Positions 1-5,153 of a DNA stretch of 5,153 nt are shown in pieces (the stretch's first letter is position 1; every line of letters starts with the position of its first letter). Position numbers and translations under genes: made by a program. This DNA comes from Pseudomonadota bacterium (lineage in GTDB: Bacteria; Pseudomonadota; Gammaproteobacteria; Enterobacterales; Enterobacteriaceae), in the NCBI GenBank assembly GCA_023425455.1, contig JAFACP010000372.1, positions 1-5,153 on the forward strand. Reading direction: 5' to 3'. The notes beneath the pieces are model-generated. The model was given only the letters and a program-made list of their open reading frames with translations. It made no database searches and was not told the origin of the DNA.

Positions 1-230
1 TAACAGGCTACTTCCTCCGTGAGCTCCGGCGGGACTTCGGTTTCCCGGAAGCGCTGTCGCAGCGTATCCCGCCAGCGCGGCAGATCGTCCGTCATCGCCT
101 TTTTGAGTTTGGGGAATTTTTCGAAGAAGGCGGCCAGCTGCGGTGACGCTAACAGGGTGATCACCACCTCTTCGATCAACCCTTCTTCGCTGACGGCCAG
201 CATGACATTGAGTGTATCCAGGGTCAGCAT
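1..230 (-). CDS. viaA: ViaA, VWA-domain partner of RavA (N-terminal 76 codons only; runs off the left edge)
   Basis: The reverse strand from the ATG at 230-228 reads [18 protein letters not shown] and stays open to the window edge, ending near the sequence [11 protein letters not shown]. This matches the N-terminus of E. coli ViaA (YieM), a protein of roughly 480 residues, as I remember it. Only the helical N-terminal region is present; the C-terminal von Willebrand factor A domain with its metal-binding site lies outside. In E. coli ViaA interacts with RavA, stimulates its ATPase, and the pair has been linked to respiratory complexes and to aminoglycoside sensitivity. The start is supported by an AGG at 240-238, seven bases upstream, and by the fit of the first residues. 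The start codon lies inside the 3' end of ravA, so both genes should be on one mRNA with coupled translation. No frameshift is visible in the part shown. Confidence 0.95.
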   Translation of the reverse strand, partial: MLTLDTLNVMLAVSEEGLIEEVVITLLASPQLAAFFEKFPKLKKAMTDDLPRWRDTLRQRFRETEVPPELTEEVAC

Positions 231-240
231 TGACGTGCCT
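224..240 (-). promoter_or_regulatory. ravA-viaA stop/start overlap with the viaA ribosome-binding site
   Basis: On the minus strand the seven bases ATGCTGA at 230-224 carry both the viaA ATG and the ravA TGA, in different frames. An AGG at 240-238, still inside ravA, is the only Shine-Dalgarno-like element for viaA. This arrangement usually gives translational coupling, with ribosomes ending ravA helping to start viaA. I infer that here; it fits two proteins that act as partners. Confidence 0.8.
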
Positions 241-1720
241 GTTTGATCTGCACGCTGACATCCTGCAGGCTGGCTTCAATGCGACCTAACCAGTCGCTAT
301 GAATAAAGAGACATTTTTGCTGTTCGCTAAAACGCGTATGCTGCTGGTGCCATTCGTTATCCAGCGCCTCCAGCTGCTGCGTGATCTCTTCCGGAATGGT
401 GTCGGACGCTGTCCCCGGGAGCGCAAGCCGCGATCCCTGCAGGCTGACATCACGGATCAGCAGATGCTGGCTGCTGTCGACTTCCATATTGAGCGGCTGC
501 GCAAAACCGATGCCGTTAAGCTTGCCGCGGATCTCGCCGTTTTTGTCGAGCCACTGCGCCAGTGCGTCACGCTCGACGGTGATATGCACCACCTGCATAT
601 CGTGCAGTTTGAGCGGCTGCTGGAGCAGAAGCGTGATTGAGGTAGCCGTCAGCTCGTCAGGCAACGCGTAGTGAGGTTTACGGGCGAACATACCGCCCAG
701 ACGGTTTACCTTCAGCGCCGTTTTATCGCTTTGCTGTTGCTGGAGCTGAAGACGTCTTTGGGCAATCGCGCCCAGTTGATTGAGCATCGTCTGCTGCCCG
801 AAGGCGTGTCCGGTCATCAATACGTCAAGCTGCTGCTGCATCAGGTTCATCCCTTCAGCATCATGCCAGAGGCAGTCTTTGAGCAGGATCAGATCGATCG
901 GCGCAACCGCGTCGCGACCGCTAAACAGGGCGCTTGCCTGCAGCAGGCGAATCGCTTTTTTCCAGCGTCGATCGGAAACGTAAGGTGCAGAAGGCAACAG
1001 GTCGAGCTGCTGGCGCAGCAGATAGATCAGCTCAAACACCACATCGGGGAGTTTGATGTTGCCGATCGCCTGTTGCCACTGGTTGTACTCCTCATCCGTG
1101 ACCTGAAGGGAGGCGGAGACCGGGTTTTCATTCTCATCCTGCTGACTTATCAGCATGGAGCGGAAGTTCGATTTGTCCTGTACTTTGTCGAGCCACAGAC
1201 GGATCAGCATGCGGTCATACAGCGCTTCAAGGCTGCTGTCGGCTTCCGGTAGTTCGTTTGAGGCGGCCACCAGCAGGCGCATCGGGATTTTCTCTTCACT
1301 GGCGCCGTTGCGGAACCGACGTTCGTTAATGGCGGTCAGCAGGGTATTCAGAATGGCCGGGCCGGCTTTCCAGATCTCATCGAGAAAAACAATTTCTGCT
1401 TCCGGAAGATAACCCTCAGTCAGGCGCTGATAGCGCCCTTCATCTTTTAATGCCTGAATGGAGAGCGGGCCAAAGACCTCTTCAGGGGTGGAGAAACGCG
1501 TCATCAGATATTCGAAGGCGCGGGCGTTCTGAAAGGCGAATTTTAACCGACGGGCAATCAGGCTTTTGGCAATGCCTGGCGGGCCGAGCAGAAATACACT
1601 CTCGCCGCTCAACGCTGCCAGTAAACAGAGGCGAATGGCGTGGCTACGCTCATAAAGCCCTTTTTCCAGAGCATTGCTGAGACGGGAAATTCTTTCTGCT
1701 AGTAAATGTGAGTGAGCCAT
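224..1720 (-). CDS. ravA: RavA, MoxR-family AAA+ ATPase
   Basis: This is a full-length 498-residue RavA, the same length as I recall for E. coli. The AAA+ module shows Walker A GPPGIAKS at residues 46-53, Walker B IVFLDE at 110-115 (Asp114, Glu115), a sensor-1 Asn155 in VAASNELP, a candidate arginine-finger segment LYDRMLIR near 167-174, and a sensor-2 segment SDRRWKK at 249-255. A glutamine-rich linker follows near 325-330. The LARA domain, which in E. coli binds LdcI, lies at about 335-435, and a terminal helical segment closes the protein. The family forms cytoplasmic hexamers; E. coli RavA forms a cage with the LdcI decamer and works with ViaA. An in-frame ATG at 1756-1754 would add 12 residues; I prefer 1720 because [12 protein letters not shown] matches the known N-terminus and AAGGA precedes it, though at a long 12-base spacing. 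The stop TGA overlaps the viaA start. Confidence 0.97.
   Translation of the reverse strand: MAHSHLLAERISRLSNALEKGLYERSHAIRLCLLAALSGESVFLLGPPGIAKSLIARRLKFAFQNARAFEYLMTRFSTPEEVFGPLSIQALKDEGRYQRLTEGYLPEAEIVFLDEIWKAGPAILNTLLTAINERRFRNGASEEKIPMRLLVAASNELPEADSSLEALYDRMLIRLWLDKVQDKSNFRSMLISQQDENENPVSASLQVTDEEYNQWQQAIGNIKLPDVVFELIYLLRQQLDLLPSAPYVSDRRWKKAIRLLQASALFSGRDAVAPIDLILLKDCLWHDAEGMNLMQQQLDVLMTGHAFGQQTMLNQLGAIAQRRLQLQQQQSDKTALKVNRLGGMFARKPHYALPDELTATSITLLLQQPLKLHDMQVVHITVERDALAQWLDKNGEIRGKLNGIGFAQPLNMEVDSSQHLLIRDVSLQGSRLALPGTASDTIPEEITQQLEALDNEWHQQHTRFSEQQKCLFIHSDWLGRIEASLQDVSVQIKQARQC
1267..1274 (-). other. Chi site (minus strand), within ravA
   Basis: The minus strand reads GCTGGTGG, the RecBCD recombination hotspot octamer of E. 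coli. It lies in codons for Leu-Val-Ala of the sensor-1 region of ravA, so codon choice alone may explain it. The octamer is exact; activity depends on the host having an E. coli-type RecBCD. Confidence 0.6.
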
Positions 1721-1764
1721 AATAGTTTTGCATCCTTTCGCCGTCGCGGCGGCCAATTGAAGCG

Positions 1765-1793
1765 AGTATAGACGTTTCAGTCAGGGCTGGTAA
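1765..1793 (-). promoter_or_regulatory. Predicted ravA-viaA promoter, sigma-S-compatible
   Basis: On the minus strand TTACCA (1793-1788) and TATACT (1770-1765) are separated by exactly 17 bases. TATACT matches the TATAAT consensus at five of six positions, and TTACCA matches TTGACA at four. The -10 is preceded by TC, giving TCTATACT, which fits the cytosine at -13 favoured by sigma-S RNA polymerase. Transcription would start near 1758, leaving a leader of about 38 bases before the ravA ATG. E. coli ravA-viaA is known to be induced in stationary phase under sigma-S, which agrees with this reading. The site itself is predicted from sequence only. Confidence 0.65.
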
Positions 1794-1838
1794 TAGACTG
1801 AAGTGCGGCGCTATTTTCTTTGCGCTACATTAACGCGG

Positions 1839-1879
1839 TTGCATTTAGGGGTACGATTTTGCATTTAATCGTGCATACT
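1839..1879 (+). promoter_or_regulatory. Candidate kup promoter region with nested direct and inverted repeats
   Basis: The 222 bases between the ravA and kup start codons must hold the kup promoter, but no strong plus-strand match is present. The best candidates are TTTAAT at 1864-1869 (five of six to TATAAT) with TTGCAT at 1839-1844 as a poor -35 at a long 19-base spacing, or CATACT at 1874-1879 with no good -35. The nonamer TTGCATTTA occurs at 1839-1847 and again at 1859-1867, a 20-base period. A 7-of-8 inverted repeat, 1851-1858 against 1867-1874, flanks the second copy. These repeats could be a regulator site or chance in an AT-rich stretch. Weak promoter elements suit the low constitutive expression usually described for kup. 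Confidence 0.35.
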
Positions 1880-1932
1880 GTGCGCTTTTTGTGGGCCAAG
1901 GGACTAAGCACACATTGGTTATACAAACGAAA

Positions 1933-1942
1933 AGACTAGTCT
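1933..1942 (+). repeat. 10-bp palindrome abutting the kup start codon
   Basis: AGACTAGTCT is a perfect palindrome ending one base before the kup ATG at 1943. It sits where the Shine-Dalgarno spacer would normally be. The only purine-rich run nearby is GAAAAG at 1929-1934, a poor match to AGGAGG that partly overlaps the palindrome. As a hairpin, ten bases without a loop would be unstable, so a DNA-level or purely incidental role is as likely as an RNA one. The palindrome is certain; function is unknown. Confidence 0.5.
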
Positions 1943-3811
1943 ATGAGCACTGATAATAAGCAATCATTACCCGCAATAACGCTTGCGGCGATCGGGGTTG
2001 TCTACGGTGATATTGGCACCAGCCCGCTTTATACGCTTCGTGAATGTCTGTCCGGCCAGTTTGGTTTTGGCGTTGAACGTGACGCCGTGTTCGGCTTTTT
2101 GTCACTGATTTTCTGGCTACTGATCCTGGTTGTTTCGGTTAAATACCTTTCCTTTGTTATGCGTGCCGATAACGCCGGTGAAGGCGGTATCCTGACGCTG
2201 ATGTCGCTGGCCGGGCGTAACACCTCAGCCAGAATGACCTCGGTGCTGGTCATCATCGGTTTGATTGGCGGCAGCTTCTTCTACGGTGAGGTTGTCATTA
2301 CGCCGGCTATCTCGGTGCTCTCGGCGATAGAGGGGCTTGAGATTATCGCGCCGCAGCTTGATACATGGGTTGTCCCGCTGGCGATTATCGTTCTGACGCT
2401 GCTGTTTGTGATCCAGAAGCACGGTACCGGCCTTGTGGGGAAACTGTTCGCGCCGATTATGCTGGCCTGGTTCCTGATCCTGGCGGCGCTGGGGTTACGC
2501 AGTATTATCGCCAACCCGGAAGTGCTGCAGGCCCTGAACCCCGTCTGGGCGATTAACTTCTTTATTGACTATAAAACGGTGTCGTTTATTGCCCTCGGCG
2601 CCGTCGTGCTGTCCATCACCGGCGTTGAGGCGCTGTATGCCGACATGGGGCACTTCGGTAAACTGCCGATCCGTCTGGCCTGGTTTGCGGTGGTACTGCC
2701 TTCGCTGGTGCTGAACTACTTCGGCCAGGGGGCGCTGTTGTTAAAAACCCCTGAAGCGATTAAAAACCCGTTCTTCCTGCTGGCACCTGACTGGGCGCTG
2801 GTCCCGATGTTGATTCTGGCGACGCTGGCCACGGTCATCGCCTCTCAGGCGGTTATTTCCGGGGTCTTCTCGCTGACGCGTCAGGCGGTGCGCCTGGGAT
2901 ACCTTTCGCCGATGCGTATCATTCATACTTCAGAGATGGAGTCTGGTCAGATCTACATTCCGTTCATTAACTGGCTGCTCTATTTCGCCGTGGTGATTGT
3001 CATTGTTAGCTTTGAACATTCGAGTAACCTGGCGGCGGCGTATGGGATCGCCGTGACCGGTACGATGGTGTTGACGTCGATCCTGTCCACCACGGTCGCG
3101 TACCGGAACTGGCACTGGAATAAATTCCTCGTCGGGATGATTCTGGTTGGCTTCTTGTGTATCGACGTGCCGCTGTTCTCCGCGAACCTCGACAAGATTG
3201 TCTCCGGCGGCTGGTTGCCTCTGACGCTGGGTCTGGTGATGTTCATTGTGATGACCACCTGGAAGAGCGAGCGTTTTCGCCTGCTGCGCCGGATGCATGA
3301 GCACGGTAACTCTCTGGAAGCGATGATCGCCTCCCTCGAGAAATCACCGCCGGTGCGCGTTCCGGGAACCGCGGTATATATGTCTCGCGCGTTGAACGTG
3401 ATCCCGTTCGCGCTGATGCACAACCTCAAGCACAACAAAGTGCTGCATGAGCGCGTGATCCTGCTGACGCTGCGCACCGAAGATGCGCCTTACGTTCACA
3501 ACGTGCGACGGGTGCAAATCGAACAGTTGTCACCGACATTCTGGCGGGTGGTGGCGAGTTACGGCTGGCGTGAAACGCCAAACGTCGAGGAGGTTTTCCA
3601 CCGCTGCGGTCTGGAAGGGTTAAGCTGCCGCATGATGGAGACGTCATTCTTTATGTCGCATGAGTCGCTGATTATCGGCAAGCGTCCGTGGTACCTGCGC
3701 CTGCGCGGCAAGCTGTATCTTATCCTCCAGCGCAATGCCCTACGGGCGCCTGACCAGTTCGAGATCCCGCCTAACCGGGTTATTGAACTGGGCACACAGG
3801 TCGAGATTTAA
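1943..3811 (+). CDS. kup: Kup, low-affinity potassium uptake permease
   Basis: The 622-residue protein equals the length I recall for E. coli Kup (TrkD) and matches it almost throughout. Kup is a secondary transporter of the KUP/HAK/KT family that brings potassium in with protons across the inner membrane, chiefly at acidic pH. Residues 1-440 are hydrophobic and consistent with the usual twelve membrane helices; about 441-622 form a soluble cytoplasmic domain. Conserved motifs include [14 protein letters not shown] at 19-32, [10 protein letters not shown] at 112-121 and [15 protein letters not shown] at 226-240. The four membrane acidic residues reported as important in E. coli Kup are all present: Asp23, Glu116, Glu229 and Asp408. 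[10 protein letters not shown] matches the E. coli N-terminus, so the ATG is accepted although it lacks a clear Shine-Dalgarno sequence. The gene appears monocistronic: it diverges from ravA and is followed by a strong terminator. Confidence 0.98.
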   Translation: MSTDNKQSLPAITLAAIGVVYGDIGTSPLYTLRECLSGQFGFGVERDAVFGFLSLIFWLLILVVSVKYLSFVMRADNAGEGGILTLMSLAGRNTSARMTSVLVIIGLIGGSFFYGEVVITPAISVLSAIEGLEIIAPQLDTWVVPLAIIVLTLLFVIQKHGTGLVGKLFAPIMLAWFLILAALGLRSIIANPEVLQALNPVWAINFFIDYKTVSFIALGAVVLSITGVEALYADMGHFGKLPIRLAWFAVVLPSLVLNYFGQGALLLKTPEAIKNPFFLLAPDWALVPMLILATLATVIASQAVISGVFSLTRQAVRLGYLSPMRIIHTSEMESGQIYIPFINWLLYFAVVIVIVSFEHSSNLAAAYGIAVTGTMVLTSILSTTVAYRNWHWNKFLVGMILVGFLCIDVPLFSANLDKIVSGGWLPLTLGLVMFIVMTTWKSERFRLLRRMHEHGNSLEAMIASLEKSPPVRVPGTAVYMSRALNVIPFALMHNLKHNKVLHERVILLTLRTEDAPYVHNVRRVQIEQLSPTFWRVVASYGWRETPNVEEVFHRCGLEGLSCRMMETSFFMSHESLIIGKRPWYLRLRGKLYLILQRNALRAPDQFEIPPNRVIELGTQVEI

Positions 3812-3822
3812 GTCAGGCAATT

Positions 3823-3860
3823 ATGCCGGGTGGCGCTAAGCTTACCCGGCATTTTCTTTT
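3823..3860 (+). terminator. Intrinsic terminator of kup
   Basis: Beginning 11 bases after the kup stop, ATGCCGGGT (3823-3831) pairs perfectly with ACCCGGCAT (3844-3852) around a 12-base loop, giving a GC-rich nine-pair stem. TTTTCTTTT at 3852-3860 follows directly on the plus strand. This is a textbook Rho-independent terminator and should insulate the rbs promoter from kup transcription. On the minus strand no comparable T run follows the stem, so it looks one-directional. Confidence 0.88.
3825..3850 (+). repeat. REP-like palindromic element forming the terminator stem-loop
   Basis: The stem-loop body reads GCCGGGTGG then CGCTAAG then CTTACCCGGC. It resembles the enterobacterial REP (repetitive extragenic palindrome) form with GGTGGCGCT in the head and CTTACCCGGC in the tail, as I recall it from Enterobacter, Citrobacter and Klebsiella. 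Only one copy lies in the window, so the repeat nature cannot be shown here; it rests on recall of the family. Confidence 0.55.
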
Positions 3861-3885
3861 CCCTTTATCCCCTTACATTTCACTT

Positions 3886-3901
3886 AGCGAAACGTTTCGA
3901 C
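3886..3901 (+). promoter_or_regulatory. Upstream RbsR-like operator, imperfect
   Basis: AGCGAAACGTTTCGAC has a perfect 12-bp palindromic core (3888-3899) and repeats the first 14 bases of the promoter-proximal operator at 3965. The outer two positions of the right half differ from the perfect palindrome. The central CG and GAAAC half-site are typical of LacI-family regulators such as RbsR. Its centre lies 79 bp upstream of the other operator, about 7.5 helical turns. It overlaps the CRP-like site at 3893-3914. A role as auxiliary operator or in blocking CRP is inferred. Confidence 0.6.
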
Positions 3902-3914
3902 GGCGATCACAAAT
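3893..3914 (+). promoter_or_regulatory. Predicted CRP site of the rbs promoter
   Basis: The right half TCACA at 3907-3911 is perfect. The left half TTCGA at 3896-3900 matches TGTGA at three of five positions, with the usual six-base spacer. The centre, between 3903 and 3904, falls at -61.5 if transcription starts at 3965, the standard class I position. The arrangement TTTCGA-N6-TCACA also resembles what I remember upstream of E. coli rbsD, where CRP activates the operon. The left half overlaps the upstream RbsR-like operator. Confidence 0.6.
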
Positions 3915-3951
3915 CTGTTACGTCATGATGGTTTTCTGAACACTCTTGAGT

Positions 3952-3961
3952 CTACACTTAA
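3952..3961 (+). promoter_or_regulatory. rbsD promoter -10 element, sigma-S-like
   Basis: CTACACTTAA at 3952-3961, preceded by T, is essentially the extended -10 sequence described for sigma-S promoters. As a sigma-70 hexamer TACACT (3953-3958) matches four of six. No convincing -35 lies 16-18 bases upstream, where the sequence is GGTTTTC-like, which fits an activator-dependent promoter. The predicted start is near 3965, giving a leader of about 30 bases before rbsD. Confidence 0.6.
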
Positions 3962-3964
3962 TGC

Positions 3965-3980
3965 AGCGAAACGTTTCGCT
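3965..3980 (+). promoter_or_regulatory. RbsR operator, perfect 16-bp palindrome
   Basis: AGCGAAACGTTTCGCT is a perfect palindrome and the same core I recall at the E. coli rbs operator bound by RbsR, the LacI-family ribose repressor. It would cover roughly +1 to +16 of the predicted transcript, so bound repressor would block initiation; ribose would release it. The gene for RbsR is usually at the far end of the operon, outside this window. Confidence 0.88.
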
Positions 3981-3994
3981 AGTGGAGCAAGAAA

Positions 3995-4414
3995 ATGAAG
4001 AAAGGCACTGTACTTAACTCTGAGATCTCATCGGTTATTTCCCGCCTTGGGCATACCGATACGCTGGTGGTTTGCGACGCAGGCTTACCGGTTCCGCACA
4101 GTACGACCCGTATTGATATGGCTTTAACGCAGGGCGTGCCCTCGTTTATGCAGGTACTGGAAGTGGTGACTGCGGAGATGCAGGTTGAGGCGGCCATTCT
4201 CGCGACGGAGATTAAACAACATAATCCGCAACTCCACGAAACGTTGCTCAGCCATATTGAGCAACTGCAACAACACCAGGGAAACACCATCGAAATTCGT
4301 TACACAACGCACGAACAGTTCAAACAACAAACCGCAGACAGTCAGGCGGTGATTCGCAGCGGGGAGTGTTCCCCGTATGCGAATATTATTCTCTGTGCTG
4401 GCGTCACCTTCTGA
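3995..4414 (+). CDS. rbsD: RbsD, D-ribose pyranase
   Basis: The 139-residue protein is the usual RbsD length and nearly identical to E. coli RbsD as remembered. RbsD interconverts the beta-pyranose and furanose forms of ribose in the cytoplasm, so that imported ribose reaches the furanose form used by ribokinase. Conserved residues thought to be catalytic or sugar-binding are in place: His20 in RLGHTD, Asp28 in VVCDAG, His106 in TTHEQF, and Tyr128 and Asn130 in SPYANIIL. The enzyme family forms ring-shaped oligomers. The start is fixed by MKKGTVLNS and by TGGAG at 3983-3987, seven bases before the ATG. It is the first gene of the rbs operon, just downstream of the RbsR operator, and its stop codon is part of the Shine-Dalgarno sequence of rbsA. 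Confidence 0.97.
   Translation: MKKGTVLNSEISSVISRLGHTDTLVVCDAGLPVPHSTTRIDMALTQGVPSFMQVLEVVTAEMQVEAAILATEIKQHNPQLHETLLSHIEQLQQHQGNTIEIRYTTHEQFKQQTADSQAVIRSGECSPYANIILCAGVTF
4063..4070 (+). other. Chi site (plus strand), within rbsD
   Basis: An exact GCTGGTGG occurs in the codons for Leu-Val-Val of rbsD. Its orientation follows the transcription of the rbs operon. Conserved protein sequence could account for it. Confidence 0.6.
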
Positions 4415-4421
4415 GGCCATC

Positions 4422-5153
4422 ATGGACGCATTATTGCAACTCAAAGGGATCGATAAATCGTTCCCGGGCGTAAAAGCCCTCTCCGGCGCGGCGCTGAACG
4501 TTTACTCCGGACGCGTCATGGCGCTGGTGGGCGAAAACGGCGCTGGCAAATCCACCATGATGAAAGTGCTGACCGGTATCTATACCCGTGATGCCGGTTC
4601 ACTGCTCTGGTTGGGAAAAGAGACCACCTTCAACGGACCAAAAGCGTCCCAGGAGGCGGGCATCGGGATTATCCACCAGGAGCTGAACCTCATTCCGCAG
4701 CTTACGATCGCGGAGAACATCTTCCTCGGCCGCGAGTTCGTCAATCGCTTTGGCAAAATCGACTGGAAAACGATGTATGCCGAAGCGGATAAACTGCTGG
4801 CGAAGCTGAACCTGCGCTTTAAAAGCGACCGCCTGGTCGGCGATCTCTCGATTGGCGATCAGCAGATGGTTGAGATTGCCAAGGTACTGAGCTTCGAATC
4901 GAAGGTCATCATTATGGATGAACCGACCGATGCCCTGACCGACACCGAAACGGAATCGCTGTTCCGGGTTATCCGCGAGCTGAAAGCGCAGGGGCGCGGG
5001 ATTGTCTATATTTCTCACCGCATGAAAGAGATCTTCGAGATCTGCGACGACGTCACCGTATTCCGTGACGGGCAGTTTATTGCCGAACGTGAAGTGGCGT
5101 CGCTGACCGAAGATTCGCTTATCGATATGATGGTCGGACGTAAGCTTGAAGAT
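4422..5153 (+). CDS. rbsA: RbsA, ATPase of the ribose ABC importer (N-terminal 244 codons; runs off the right edge)
   Basis: The frame from ATG 4422 reads [18 protein letters not shown] and stays open to the end, 244 codons out of about 501 in E. coli RbsA. It holds nearly all of the first nucleotide-binding domain. Visible are Walker [10 protein letters not shown] at residues 37-45, the Q-loop Gln86 in HQEL, a signature LSIGDQQ at 142-148, Walker B KVIIMDEP at 161-168 with catalytic Glu167, and the switch His199 in YISHRM. The signature and the Asp170 in EPTDALT are as I recall for RbsA. The protein carries two ATPase domains in one chain and energises ribose import with the RbsC permease and RbsB binding protein at the inner membrane. 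The second domain is outside. TGAGG at 4412-4416, which includes the rbsD stop, is its ribosome-binding site, and the gap to rbsD is seven bases, so translation is probably coupled. Confidence 0.96.
   Translation, partial: MDALLQLKGIDKSFPGVKALSGAALNVYSGRVMALVGENGAGKSTMMKVLTGIYTRDAGSLLWLGKETTFNGPKASQEAGIGIIHQELNLIPQLTIAENIFLGREFVNRFGKIDWKTMYAEADKLLAKLNLRFKSDRLVGDLSIGDQQMVEIAKVLSFESKVIIMDEPTDALTDTETESLFRVIRELKAQGRGIVYISHRMKEIFEICDDVTVFRDGQFIAEREVASLTEDSLIDMMVGRKLED
4523..4530 (+). other. Chi site (plus strand), within rbsA
   Basis: A second plus-strand GCTGGTGG lies just before the Walker A codons of rbsA, in Leu-Val-Gly, 460 bases from the one in rbsD. Confidence 0.6.

Noticed and set aside
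489..620. TTGAGCGGCTGC repeated exactly 120 bp apart within ravA
   Set aside because: Both copies encode Gln-Pro-Leu and the flanking sequence is not similar enough to show an internal duplication. Chance plus codon bias is sufficient.
671..1252. 193-codon plus-strand open frame opposite ravA
   Set aside because: It lies wholly antisense to a well-conserved ravA, shows no recognisable domain, and has no clear ribosome-binding site. The same holds for the other plus-strand frames at 19-246, 299-640, 381-671, 780-983, 1155-1412 and 1450-1680.
1721..1756. A ravA start 12 codons upstream at 1756
   Set aside because: The added residues [12 protein letters not shown] do not match the RavA N-terminus. 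They also overlap the ravA ribosome-binding region and would leave almost no leader after the predicted start near 1758.
2980..3477. 165-codon minus-strand open frame opposite kup
   Set aside because: It is a shadow of the conserved Kup frame, with an arginine-, isoleucine- and threonine-rich composition typical of antisense reading.
3881..3980. PurR or CytR operators instead of RbsR
   Set aside because: PurR sites favour GCAAACGTTTGC; here the bases beside the core are GCGAAACGTTTCGC, the RbsR form, and the gene context is ribose use.
4669..4677. TTATCCACC, one base from a DnaA box
   Set aside because: It is a single copy within the codons for the conserved Ile-His-Gln of the rbsA Q-loop. 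No cluster or AT-rich unwinding region is nearby, so it is most likely incidental.
4599..5018. 139-codon minus-strand open frame opposite rbsA
   Set aside because: It is antisense to the RbsA ATPase domain, which has all its motifs intact. Its length matching RbsD is a coincidence.

Overview
The window looks like an ordinary chromosomal core segment of an enterobacterium close to Escherichia, Citrobacter and Enterobacter. Four genes are recognisable from their proteins: viaA (5' part only), ravA, kup and rbsD, followed by the 5' half of rbsA. The order viaA-ravA-kup-rbsDA is the one I remember for E. coli near oriC. The proteins resemble the E. coli ones closely but are not identical, and the kup terminator has a REP-like core of the GC-rich type I associate with Enterobacter, Citrobacter and Klebsiella. 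The genus is inferred; E. coli itself is unlikely. Comparisons with E. coli are from memory, not from an alignment.

Layout. Positions 1-1720 hold a minus-strand operon, ravA then viaA, whose reading frames overlap by 7 bases. It encodes a MoxR-type AAA+ ATPase and its VWA-domain partner. Positions 1721-1942 are a divergent intergenic region with a good minus-strand promoter for ravA, which has a sigma-S-like -10 element, and only weak plus-strand promoter candidates for kup. Kup, a 622-residue potassium uptake permease, fills 1943-3811 and ends at a strong REP-like intrinsic terminator. Positions 3812-3994 are a compact control region for ribose use. It holds an upstream RbsR-like operator, an overlapping CRP-like site, a sigma-S-like -10 element and a perfect 16-bp RbsR operator at the predicted start of transcription. 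From 3995 the ribose operon begins with rbsD (D-ribose pyranase) and rbsA (ATPase of the ribose ABC importer), which runs off the right edge.

Function. RavA and ViaA act together; in E. coli RavA also binds the inducible lysine decarboxylase LdcI, and the pair is linked to acid and stationary-phase stress and to respiratory complexes. Kup imports potassium with protons. RbsD converts ribopyranose to ribofuranose, and RbsA powers ribose import with RbsB and RbsC, presumably encoded beyond the window.

I found no mobile element, CRISPR array, RNA gene, defence system or unknown protein-coding gene. The points most worth a second look are regulatory: the paired RbsR-like operators with an embedded CRP site, the sigma-S-like -10 elements at rbs and ravA, and the palindrome that occupies the ribosome-binding position of kup.
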